10,761 nucleotides of DNA, taken from NCBI GenBank assembly GCA_022353185.1, contig JAKRWB010000310.1, forward strand, positions 1 to 10,761, written 5' to 3'. This document shows positions 1 through 7,101 of the stretch, one piece after another; position 1 is the stretch's first letter, and the number at the start of each line of letters is the position of its first letter. Below the pieces are notes generated by a model. That model was not told the DNA's origin. It was given only the letters and a program-made list of their open reading frames with translations, and searched no databases. This stretch comes from ANME-2 cluster archaeon. GTDB taxonomy: Archaea > Halobacteriota > Methanosarcinia > Methanosarcinales > Methanocomedenaceae. Both the position numbers and the translations under genes were made by a program.

Positions 1-746
1 TTGGTACATTTCTCCTGATCGATCTCAGCCAGGAAATTAGTTACTGTAATAGCCTCAGCCGGGCAGTTCTTTACGCATATCTTGCATCCTATGCAGCCAA
101 ACTCACACACTGCCTTTACGACTTTACCTTTATCATGCGACCTGCAAAGTACATGCACTTGTTCACTATCGCTTGCCATAACAAGTATATCGTTCGGACA
201 TGCTTCAACACATATCCCGCAGCTCTTGCACAGATATTTATTAACATGCGGTAACCGATCATCCGCCATCTCCAGAGCATTGAACGGACATGCACGCACA
301 CAAGTTCCCCGCCCTATGCATCCGTAACTGCATCCTTTCTCACCATCTGAAAGCATCATGACCGCTTTACAGTCCTCAATACCATCATAATCTATCTGAT
401 CTATGCAGTGTATACCGCCATTGCACCTGACAAAGGGATAGATGCTTTCAGCCTCTTTTACTTCCTGGCCCAGCAGCATGCCGATGACTTTCGCTACATC
501 AAAACCCCCTACAGGACAGCCATTAATCGGTGCCACCTGGCCCACTACCTTTTCAGCGAAATCAGCACACCCTGCATATCCGCATGCTCCACAGTTAGCA
601 CCTGGCAATGCTTCAATTACTTCTTCCACAAGTGGATTGGTCTCAACTGCAAATTTCTCTGAGGCCCATATCAGTATAATACCGACTAAAAACCCTATAC
701 CTCCGATTATACCAGCAGATTCAGCGATAATTATTGCAGGATTCAT
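1..746 (-). CDS. rnfB: RnfB, ferredoxin-type Fe-S subunit of the Rnf complex (3' end cut by window)
   Basis: Electron-input subunit of the membrane-bound Rnf complex, expected to take electrons from reduced ferredoxin. The frame reads 248 codons from an ATG at 746 and is still open at position 1, so only a short C-terminal piece is missing. One membrane helix spans about residues 4-27. Next come the four-Cys domain with C52, C55, C60 and C77 (LPGANCGACGYAGC), a second Cys group at C108, C114 and C126, and ferredoxin-like sets at C139/C143/C149/C153, C173/C176/C179/C183 and C214/C218/C221/C224/C228. C247 probably begins a further set beyond the edge. The many Cys sets suit an electron wire from ferredoxin to the membrane core. 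The start overlaps the rnfA stop by four bases (ATGA, 743-746). Family assignment is very sure; the exact cluster count is not. Confidence 0.95.
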   Translation of the reverse strand, partial: MNPAIIIAESAGIIGGIGFLVGIILIWASEKFAVETNPLVEEVIEALPGANCGACGYAGCADFAEKVVGQVAPINGCPVGGFDVAKVIGMLLGQEVKEAESIYPFVRCNGGIHCIDQIDYDGIEDCKAVMMLSDGEKGCSYGCIGRGTCVRACPFNALEMADDRLPHVNKYLCKSCGICVEACPNDILVMASDSEQVHVLCRSHDKGKVVKAVCEFGCIGCKICVKNCPAEAITVTNFLAEIDQEKCT

Positions 747-1327
747 GTTGGTATCACTCCAAAGTAGCTGACAAATGCCATTGAAAGCAATGTAGTAATA
801 AAGAATGCGTGTGGCAGTCCTTGAACAGCTTCAGGGACCTTCAACGAATTTGCCTTCTCACGTATAGCGGACATAATCAGCATCACCATAGAATATCCCA
901 GACCTGCTGTAAAACCATAGAAAACACTCTGGACAAAGCCGTAATCAAGCCTTGCATTAAGTATCACCACACCAAGAATGGCGCAGTTGGTGGTTATCAA
1001 AGGTAAGAATATACCCAGCGAACGGTACAAAGGAGGACTGTATTTACGAATAATGAACTCAACAAGCTGTACAAGAAAAGCTATCACAATAATAAAGCTG
1101 ATTGTTGTTAAGAAGGTAAGCCCCATGGGTATAAGAAGATAAGTATAGATCAAAAATGAAGCTATCGAGGCCATTATCATGACAAATAACACCGCAGCAG
1201 ACATACCTGCGGCACTTTTAGTCTCCTTTGACACGCCCACAAAGGAACACAGCCCGAGGAACTGGACAAGCAGGAAGTTTTTTACAAATATCCCGTTAAT
1301 TGCAATTGAAAATAAACTATCTTCCAT
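743..1327 (-). CDS. rnfA: RnfA, integral membrane subunit of the Rnf complex
   Basis: RnfA/NqrE-family membrane subunit of 194 aa, the usual length, with about six hydrophobic segments. C27 (in FLGLCSF) and C115 (in ITTNCAILG) are the two conserved Cys which, in the bacterial complexes, pair with those of RnfE to hold an Fe-S cluster inside the membrane and carry electrons across it. The SPPLYRSLGIFLPLI stretch is also shared with RnfE, as expected of two homologous, inverted subunits. The ATG at 1327 directly abuts the rnfE stop (no spacer). Its ribosome site is a run of seven G within the last codons of rnfE. The gene ends in a four-base overlap with rnfB. The identification is secure. Confidence 0.96.
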   Translation of the reverse strand: MEDSLFSIAINGIFVKNFLLVQFLGLCSFVGVSKETKSAAGMSAAVLFVMIMASIASFLIYTYLLIPMGLTFLTTISFIIVIAFLVQLVEFIIRKYSPPLYRSLGIFLPLITTNCAILGVVILNARLDYGFVQSVFYGFTAGLGYSMVMLIMSAIREKANSLKVPEAVQGLPHAFFITTLLSMAFVSYFGVIPT

Positions 1328-1951
1328 TTACTGCCCCCCCTTTCTTGCTTTTCTGATGCGGTTATAATTTACCATTGCCATTAATACACCAATAGTCATA
1401 AACGCCCCTCCCGGCAATATCATGAACGTAGCAGGTGTTATGTTTATACTGATCAATTTAAATCCAAAGGGTACAATTGCTCCTGTTCCTAACAGCTCCC
1501 TGATAGCTCCAATGAGCACCAAAACGAGAAGGAACCCGGTACCAATGCCAAATGCATCAACAATAGAATATTTAACAGTGTTCTTGCTGGCATAAGCTTC
1601 TGCCCTTCCGATAATAATGCAGTTGACCACTATCAACGGGATGAATATTCCCAGAGACTTATACAGCGGCGGTGTGTACGCTTCCATTAACATATCAATT
1701 ATGGTAACAAAGGTACAAATTATAATAATGAACATAGGAATGCGGGTAATCGATGGTATCTGGTTTCTCAGTGCAGATATCATAGCATTTGATCCTATCA
1801 GGACAAACAAAGCTGCTCCTGCCATACCGATAGCATTCTCTACGGATGTGGTAACCGCAAGTGTAGGACACAGTCCAAGTACGAGACTGAATATAGGGTT
1901 ATCTTTTACAATTCCTCTGAAATACTCACCTGAAATTGTCATATCTGCCAT
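1328..1951 (-). CDS. rnfE: RnfE, integral membrane subunit of the Rnf complex
   Basis: RnfE/NqrD-family membrane subunit, paralogous to RnfA and forming the other half of the membrane core. From the preferred start it has 207 aa. C28 (LVLGLCPTLAVTTS) and C111 (IVVNCIIIGRAEAYA) are the family's cluster-binding Cys, and the TPPLYKSLGIFIPLI segment mirrors RnfA. I prefer the ATG at 1951 (MADMTIS) because GAGGG lies about seven bases upstream. An upstream in-frame ATG at 1972 would overlap the rnfG stop as ATGA and add seven residues, but it has no well-placed ribosome site. With the 1951 start there is a 17-base gap after rnfG. The C-terminus (KARKGGQ) is encoded by a G7 run that also serves rnfA initiation. 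Confidence 0.95.
   Translation of the reverse strand: MADMTISGEYFRGIVKDNPIFSLVLGLCPTLAVTTSVENAIGMAGAALFVLIGSNAMISALRNQIPSITRIPMFIIIICTFVTIIDMLMEAYTPPLYKSLGIFIPLIVVNCIIIGRAEAYASKNTVKYSIVDAFGIGTGFLLVLVLIGAIRELLGTGAIVPFGFKLISINITPATFMILPGGAFMTIGVLMAMVNYNRIRKARKGGQ
1334..1340 (-). promoter_or_regulatory. G7 tract acting as rnfA ribosome-binding site inside the rnfE 3' end
   Basis: On the coding strand AAAG followed by a G run and CAGTAA precedes the rnfA ATG at 1327. The run of seven G (1334-1340) encodes Gly-Gly at the end of RnfE and lies about six bases upstream of rnfA, where a Shine-Dalgarno is expected. No other purine-rich site is present. The homopolymer is also a plausible place for sequencing or replication slippage. 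Confidence 0.5.
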
Positions 1952-1968
1952 AATATATCCCTCAATAA

Positions 1969-2508
1969 TCATTTATTTGCTTTAATCTCACCAATCATTA
2001 CATGTATTCCGTCTATCACTGCCTGTGAAGAGACTGAAGCTCCTGTGATCGCATCTATTGCACCGCCGTTTTTAGAAAGCATCAGGTCACTCACTGCAAC
2101 TCCCTTGAACTGATCAGTAAAAAACGATTCAGTGATCTTTGCACCCAGACCCGGAGTTTCTGCATGTGTCATGATCTTTACTCCGGTTACCGTATATTCA
2201 GTATCAACTCCACCAGCCAATGTGATCGTGCCCTGCGAACCTGATTGATCATGGAAAAAACAATACCCTACAAGATTATTACTTGCATCAAATGCCTGGT
2301 AATACAATGTTTCTTCACCTGATTTAGATTTAATAGCTTCAAAATGGTCTGCTGCAGGAAGTACATCTACCAGAGCAAGTTGTCTTTGCTCCTCCTGATA
2401 TATCTTTAGTTGCGCCTGTGTGGGTGTATACAGACCCCCTAATATTACAGCAGCAATTACTGACATTACTACCATTTTCACCATAACCATCATAAATTCT
2501 TTTTTCAT
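1969..2508 (-). CDS. rnfG: RnfG, FMN-carrying subunit of the Rnf complex
   Basis: Small membrane-anchored flavoprotein (179 aa) that carries a covalently bound FMN outside the membrane core; in bacterial Rnf and Nqr the FMN is attached by ApbE. One N-terminal helix (about residues 6-27) is followed by a soluble FMN-binding domain. The conserved HAETPGLGAKI motif sits at residues 115-125. The flavinylation motif D152-A-I-T-G-A-S158 fits Dxx(S/T)GA(S/T), but the acceptor position is Ser158 rather than the usual Thr. The ATG at 2508 overlaps the rnfD stop by four bases, with GAGGTG five bases upstream. An ApbE gene lies in the same window at 9511-10542. Identity is secure; attachment to Ser158 is inferred from the motif. 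Confidence 0.95.
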   Translation of the reverse strand: MKKEFMMVMVKMVVMSVIAAVILGGLYTPTQAQLKIYQEEQRQLALVDVLPAADHFEAIKSKSGEETLYYQAFDASNNLVGYCFFHDQSGSQGTITLAGGVDTEYTVTGVKIMTHAETPGLGAKITESFFTDQFKGVAVSDLMLSKNGGAIDAITGASVSSQAVIDGIHVMIGEIKANK

Positions 2509-3365
2509 GCCGGCACCTCATTTACAGGTTTGGGGTAAGTATTTTTTTCAATGATTGGTGCAACTGCATTGGCAAAAAATACTGTATACAGTACAGCTTC
2601 GACATAATTATATGTGAGATATCCGTAGATCACTGTCATTATGCCGCATAATAACCCATAGATTATCCTGCCGTTCTTTGTGATCGGGGAAGTGGTAGGA
2701 TCCGGAGCCAGTATGAACACTCCTAAAAATAGCATTCCTGTTATAACATATGAGAGTTCCTCGCCAAGTATAACTGCCATAATGATCGTACTTAATAGAT
2801 AAAGTAAAGGAATCCGCCAGTCAATATATTTCTTATATATAAGATACAGTCCGCCAATGATCAGCACCACAGAGGACACTTCCGCCAGCCTTCCCGCACC
2901 GAATTCCATTAAAAGATCAGTATATTCACCTATATGTGATGTGGATTTTGACACTGTAAGTGCTCCCCAGGACATTCTCATGAACACCCATGCAGCTATT
3001 GCAGGATTGAACAGAGTGGACCCAAGACCGCCGAATGCGTGCTTTACCAGAGCTACAGCAAAGAATGCTCCCACCACTGGTATCCACAATTTAATATCCG
3101 GCGGTAGCAGCAGTGCAATTATCAATCCAATCAATACAGCATCCCCGTCTTGAATAGTTAACTTCTGGTTTGTCAACTTCTGGATACCGGCTTCAGTAAG
3201 CACAGCAGCCGAAACACTTACCAGAACCAGTGCCAGCGCTTCCAGGCCGAACACAACTACTGAAAATAAACTTAAGATCAATAAAATTACTATCTTGCTC
3301 CACATAATAGTCTTGATAGTAACTCCTTTCCTGATGTGGGATGGGTGTGAAACTGTTAGTTTCAT
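2505..3365 (-). CDS. rnfD: RnfD, integral membrane subunit of the Rnf complex (no FMN attachment motif)
   Basis: NqrB/RnfD-family membrane protein of 286 aa with roughly nine hydrophobic segments. Family-typical stretches are KHAFGGLGSTLFNPA (108-122), GGLYLIYKKYIDWRIP (171-186) and the APDPTTSP loop. The start is set at the ATG at 3365 because GGAGG lies six bases upstream and the codon overlaps the rnfC stop as ATGA. The longer frame from 3407 would add 14 residues lying inside rnfC. Bacterial RnfD carries FMN on a Thr in an SGAT motif in the loop before the GxLGE(T/V)S segment. Here that loop (about residues 132-160, MSWGALTVSKSTSHIGEYTD...) has no (S/T)GA(S/T) sequence, so covalent FMN at this site looks unlikely. 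Confidence 0.93.
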   Translation of the reverse strand: MKLTVSHPSHIRKGVTIKTIMWSKIVILLILSLFSVVVFGLEALALVLVSVSAAVLTEAGIQKLTNQKLTIQDGDAVLIGLIIALLLPPDIKLWIPVVGAFFAVALVKHAFGGLGSTLFNPAIAAWVFMRMSWGALTVSKSTSHIGEYTDLLMEFGAGRLAEVSSVVLIIGGLYLIYKKYIDWRIPLLYLLSTIIMAVILGEELSYVITGMLFLGVFILAPDPTTSPITKNGRIIYGLLCGIMTVIYGYLTYNYVEAVLYTVFFANAVAPIIEKNTYPKPVNEVPA

Positions 3366-4687
3366 AATATTCCTCCGTTTGAAATGAATGGTGTACTTGC
3401 AAGACATGGTGTTTCACATGAGAGACAGCCAAAGGATTCCGTTTCATCCTCATATTTCAATAACTGCTGCAGTATTGTCTTGGAATACCTGATCAACTGC
3501 AATATATGTCTGCTGGATGGGCACACATAAACACACCGACCGCATTCAACACAGCTGTTAACATGTAGTTTAAAGCATTCATCATGCATACCCATATCTG
3601 CAAAGGATGCAATCCTGCCAGGGAGGATATTAACAGGACATACATCCACACATCTGGCACATTGAATGCATGGACCCGGTATCTCATGCAGTACTTCATC
3701 ACTGGACTGGACAATGATATGGGACGTAGATTTAATTACCGGGACTTCGTCTGTGGACAGGGCTGTACCGCTAAAGATCCCGTTCATTATGATCTTACCC
3801 GGTTCGCCTGAATAACCACCGCAGGAATCAATAACTTCCTTGATACTGGTTCCAATCCTTACATTTTTTACTCCCGGATTGTGTACTGCTCCTGTGACTG
3901 TTACATTGACCGTGATCTGGGGTATACCCTCAAGCACAGCTTTACGAACTGCAAGAGCACTACTGGCGCTTGATAGTAATACACTTGCATCCAGCGGTGT
4001 ACAGGTATTAGGAATTTGCATACCTGTTATTTCATACGTAAGAAGGTTTGCCATAGATGGTGAATAATTCTGCTCGACAGTGAAAATTTCAATATCAGCT
4101 TCATCAAACAACCCGGATTCAATCGCTGATATAAGCTGTTTATCATCCTCTTGAATAACGAAAGCTCCCTGCTGTGCATCAGAAGCTTTGATGAGCAAGT
4201 TCATCCCTTCAATGATACTTGCTATATTTTCCGGTGCACAATTACTGCTCACATCACCCGAAAATGAAAGATTTATTAAAACCGTATCGATCAGTTTTCC
4301 AGATGTGAGCATATTATAAAGAGAGTACCCGTTAAGTTCAACCACTCCAGAATCCTTCAGGGCACTGATGATATATTCCTTAGAGGGATTTTTACTGGTG
4401 GTAAATTCAATAGTATCGTTTGTTTCGTTTGATTCGATAATAACGCTCGGTACGCTGCCGCAAATTGGATGGGGCCGGTCTTCAATAGCAACAACATGTC
4501 CTGCAATACTGGAGTGGACCGGGACACTGAACTCATCATTCCCCTCTCCGATTTTTTGGCCAATGAGTACGTCCGTTTTTTTATCCACTGTCGGTTCACA
4601 AACAGTACCTATATGCTGCAACAACGGAATAACTACCTGTTTTCGGACCTCTTTATCCTCAACCTTTTTCACATCCTCTGTTGTCAT
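3362..4687 (-). CDS. rnfC: RnfC, Fe-S subunit of the Rnf complex lacking NADH/FMN signatures
   Basis: Peripheral subunit of 441 aa. The N-terminus has the typical RnfC lead domain (PLLQHIG at 21-27, LIGQKIGEG at 41-49, VPVHSSIAGHVV at 55-66). An SLBB-type segment (VTVTGAVHNPGV, about 262-273) and two [4Fe-4S] motifs follow: C340/C343/C346/C350 and C379/C382/C385/C389. The central domain is collinear with bacterial RnfC, but the GxGGxxFPxxxK loop is replaced by GVVELNGYSLYNML (114-127), the ECEP stretch by SSNCAPE, and the YPQGGEKQL motif by YSPSMANLL (208-216). NADH and FMN binding of the bacterial kind is therefore not expected. A third Cys group, C421/C424/C428, sits close to the C-terminus. 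The ATG overlaps the cytochrome c stop by four bases, with GAGGTG upstream. Confidence 0.94.
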   Translation of the reverse strand: MTTEDVKKVEDKEVRKQVVIPLLQHIGTVCEPTVDKKTDVLIGQKIGEGNDEFSVPVHSSIAGHVVAIEDRPHPICGSVPSVIIESNETNDTIEFTTSKNPSKEYIISALKDSGVVELNGYSLYNMLTSGKLIDTVLINLSFSGDVSSNCAPENIASIIEGMNLLIKASDAQQGAFVIQEDDKQLISAIESGLFDEADIEIFTVEQNYSPSMANLLTYEITGMQIPNTCTPLDASVLLSSASSALAVRKAVLEGIPQITVNVTVTGAVHNPGVKNVRIGTSIKEVIDSCGGYSGEPGKIIMNGIFSGTALSTDEVPVIKSTSHIIVQSSDEVLHEIPGPCIQCARCVDVCPVNILPGRIASFADMGMHDECFKLHVNSCVECGRCVYVCPSSRHILQLIRYSKTILQQLLKYEDETESFGCLSCETPCLASTPFISNGGIL

Positions 4688-6117
4688 TTAACCACCTCTA
4701 CCGGTTTTGGTCTTTCCGGAATTATCTCTACGGTGATTTCATAAGTGGTAAAATCAGTTGGCGGATCTGTCTGGGCAGGGTCTGCTTCATATCCCAATAG
4801 TGTCCAGTCTATTCTGGAAGTATTGCCGTGGCAGTCAGCACACCACAGTGCACTTTTTCCCAGAGCACTTTCTTTTCCCACAACATTATGGCTTACCGGG
4901 TAATATGCATTCGCTCGCCTCAATACTGCATTAGGATAATCAGGGGTCTTGTCATAATTGAAATCAAATGTTCGCATTTCATTTGTGCTCTCTTCAATAT
5001 CAGTTGAAATACCAATAGCTCTCACATGTGACAGGACAATAGGACTGCCCCTGTGCGTACTTGTGTTGGGATTGTTACGAATGTCCACATCATTTCCTTC
5101 ATCCCACCAGGATATGGTTATCACATTAAAAGGTTTAATTACCGCACCAGGATCATCTTTGTCACACGGATGAGGTATAACCTCTTCAGAACCATTGAAC
5201 CAGGCCAATACAGGATTAAAATCCTGCCATTCATTTGTGACCATTCTATATCCGGTTGAATAATCTATTGAAGATATTGGCATACCGCCCGGTAGTTCTC
5301 CACCTGGTAATACAGGTATATGGCATGCTTCACATCCCACCGTTTTAATATGAGCATCAACGACCATTCCATGTGTGACTTCTGCATGACATTCAACACA
5401 TGATTTCATGGGATAGATATTGTCCGGAACTGTTTCTGAATAAATTGGCATGCTGTCCCTGCCGATCTGATGGTCATTCGTCACATGACACTCCAGGCAT
5501 CCAACACCAGCACTGGCATGAACGTCATAAGATGCAAAATCATCACTGCCCCACATCTCGGCACTGATCGCAACATTAGACAGATGGCACTTATTGGCAC
5601 AAGTGTTAGCAGATGGACTGGTCCAGTAAAGTATTTTACTATCATTGTTCGGGTCATCTAAATGGCATGTTGCACAATCAGTTGTTATTCTACTTCCAAT
5701 AATTCCATCAGCATCATGAATTGTATATACCGACATATCTTTTATATGACAGTTAGTACATTCTACATGCATAGCAGCAGTAGCAATGCTCGGATTATGT
5801 GTGGGAATACCCTGTGTGTGACACTGGTCGCACCCTTTGACCAATTTCTTATCACCTTCCTGGTTAACAAGATTTAGATACAGCAGATCCCACTGTTCAT
5901 CTATAGACTTCCTGCTGACCTGTTGTACATGATACGAGTTGAGTAAATCTTCATTTGCATCAACATGACAGCTTCTGCATTTACTATCTTCCCAGGGACC
6001 TGTACAAATATAATGGGTCGCTTTAGCCTGGTTTCCATTATAATTAAGGTTGCCGTAAGAGATTGTAATAAGGGCTATTAAAGTAACAATTATAAGTACT
6101 GTGACTATTTTTTTCAA
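4684..6117 (-). CDS. mmcA: MmcA-like secreted multiheme cytochrome c, nine heme motifs
   Basis: Exported c-type cytochrome of 477 aa placed directly before rnfC, the position of the Rnf-associated cytochrome MmcA of Methanosarcina acetivorans. It should carry electrons between Rnf and methanophenazine or an outside acceptor. Residues 1-22 form a signal peptide or anchor. Heme sites are eight CxxCH motifs starting at C47, C96, C120, C148, C207, C240, C262 and C426, plus one CxxxCH (CANKCH) at C173. Hemes 1-8 are packed into about 220 residues; about 160 heme-free residues separate the eighth from the ninth. The block around 240-270 (CVECHAEVTHG...CEACHIPVL) resembles octaheme tetrathionate-reductase-type cytochromes, from memory. 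The start is TTG at 6117; no in-frame ATG gives a signal peptide. I recall about seven hemes for the M. acetivorans protein. Confidence 0.88.
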   Translation of the reverse strand: MKKIVTVLIIVTLIALITISYGNLNYNGNQAKATHYICTGPWEDSKCRSCHVDANEDLLNSYHVQQVSRKSIDEQWDLLYLNLVNQEGDKKLVKGCDQCHTQGIPTHNPSIATAAMHVECTNCHIKDMSVYTIHDADGIIGSRITTDCATCHLDDPNNDSKILYWTSPSANTCANKCHLSNVAISAEMWGSDDFASYDVHASAGVGCLECHVTNDHQIGRDSMPIYSETVPDNIYPMKSCVECHAEVTHGMVVDAHIKTVGCEACHIPVLPGGELPGGMPISSIDYSTGYRMVTNEWQDFNPVLAWFNGSEEVIPHPCDKDDPGAVIKPFNVITISWWDEGNDVDIRNNPNTSTHRGSPIVLSHVRAIGISTDIEESTNEMRTFDFNYDKTPDYPNAVLRRANAYYPVSHNVVGKESALGKSALWCADCHGNTSRIDWTLLGYEADPAQTDPPTDFTTYEITVEIIPERPKPVEVVK

Positions 6118-6167
6118 TTTAATCCCACATTTATTGTCATTTACTTTTCATATAGTAATTGAATATA

Positions 6168-6428
6168 TTATTTCTTCAAGGATCTCAATTGTGCATGTAT
6201 AGACGCTTCCCTGGCTGGTGAATAAAGCGAATGGCGCCGCGTTTTATTCATTATTTTCAGTGATTTGGAAAAACCATATAGCAGTGCTAAGATCTGTGTC
6301 AATACCAGAGCAAGGGCTAAATTGAGACCAATAGTAATAATAATACCAGAGGTCATTATATTTGTTTCAACAAGGACAATTGTCAGCATTGCAAACAATA
6401 CCAGTGGAAAACCTATTTTTTCAATCAT
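6168..6428 (-). CDS. Small two-helix membrane protein of the Rnf-linked cytochrome b module
   Basis: I do not recognise this 86-aa protein. Two hydrophobic helices (about residues 5-23 and 28-51) form a hairpin, followed by a basic hydrophilic tail (residues 54-86, with KTRRH, PAREAS and LRSLKK) that by the positive-inside rule should face the cytoplasm. I chose the ATG at 6428 because AGGTGA lies about five bases upstream; a GTG at 6437 would add three residues. The start overlaps the end of the cytochrome b gene by eight bases, and the next gene is the nine-heme cytochrome c after a 50-base gap. It has two His (66 and 78), both in the tail, so it probably does not bind heme in the membrane. 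Likely a structural partner of the cytochrome b; function unknown. Confidence 0.8.
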   Translation of the reverse strand: MIEKIGFPLVLFAMLTIVLVETNIMTSGIIITIGLNLALALVLTQILALLYGFSKSLKIMNKTRRHSLYSPAREASIHAQLRSLKK

Positions 6429-7101
6429 AAGTCTCACCTGTCATCTCTCTGTACCATTTTGGATACTCTTCTCTTGCTTCTTCTTCGGAAATTGTTCCTG
6501 TAAACATACTTTTTGACATCGGGAACTTAAATTGGCTCAAATGGACTATATAGAAATGAGGCAGAATGACACAAAGGCTCAATATAGCAAAACTGGCATG
6601 AGCTAACCTTATGGTCAGCAAATACGACAGTGGGAGAATGGATGCAAACGACCACGGTGCAAAAAGGATAATGCCTGTTATACCCATGATGATACAGTCT
6701 ACTATAATAACACTCCAGATCAGGCCTTTTTCAAGCCAGCTATATTTATCGTAATCAATTCTTTGTTGCTGCATGCCCAGTATTGACAGGTTATCATTCA
6801 CATAATCTATTATATCAGCAGAAGTAGGGAATAGAATCTTGTTATAATATTCTCTGCCATTACTTATAACTGAAAAAATGGAATATATAAGATAATATAT
6901 AGCTACTGATACCAGTCCAAACCCGGCCAGTCTGTGAATGAACATCGCTTTTGACAGACCAATAAGATCCAGTATCCATCCGAGATGTTCAGGATACAGC
7001 TGTGGAATTCCTGTAAAATATAATATCAGCAAAGAAAGAGCTGCAATAAAATGAACAATAATCTGGTTTGAAGTAAATCTTTCTATCTCCAAAATAATCA
7101 C
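6421..7101 (-). CDS. Membrane cytochrome b (FdnI/cytochrome b561-like), Rnf-associated
   Basis: Predicted diheme b-type cytochrome of 226 aa with four main membrane helices (about 14-31, 53-80, 127-148, 160-186). Candidate heme ligands are H17 in the first helix, H56 (MFIHRLAG), H168 (RLAHASFA), and H182 or H187 (LPHFYIVH). The spacing and the tail (MFTGTISEEEAREEYPKWY, 199-217) resemble the membrane anchors of formate dehydrogenase and similar oxidoreductases, which pass electrons to or from quinones. Its place just before the cytochrome c and rnf genes suggests exchange between methanophenazine, the cytochrome c and Rnf. The start is uncertain: GTG at 7101 overlaps the upstream stop as GTGA, while TTG at 7092 (MEIERFTS) is better spaced from the GAGGGTGA site. 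Family class is fairly sure, specific partner not. Confidence 0.85.
   Translation of the reverse strand: MIILEIERFTSNQIIVHFIAALSLLILYFTGIPQLYPEHLGWILDLIGLSKAMFIHRLAGFGLVSVAIYYLIYSIFSVISNGREYYNKILFPTSADIIDYVNDNLSILGMQQQRIDYDKYSWLEKGLIWSVIIVDCIIMGITGIILFAPWSFASILPLSYLLTIRLAHASFAILSLCVILPHFYIVHLSQFKFPMSKSMFTGTISEEEAREEYPKWYREMTGETYD

Noticed and set aside
442..771. Plus-strand open frame of about 109 codons
   Set aside because: It lies opposite rnfB, whose Cys motifs are unmistakable; its own translation shows no family features and it has no ribosome site.
1617..1985. Plus-strand open frame of about 122 codons
   Set aside because: Antisense to rnfE; its hydrophobic character is only the mirror of the rnfE codons.
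3366..3407. Longer RnfD start adding 14 residues
   Set aside because: The extra residues lie within rnfC and have no family match; the ATG at 3365 has GGAGG at ideal spacing and the ATGA overlap.
5157..5175. HPCDK in the cytochrome c as a tenth heme site
   Set aside because: Only one Cys (C318) and no following CH; it is not a heme-attachment motif.
6131..6150. Tiny reading frame (ATG AAA AGT AAA TGA) before the cytochrome c gene
   Set aside because: Four codons with no ribosome site in AT-rich spacer; no sign of a leader-peptide mechanism.
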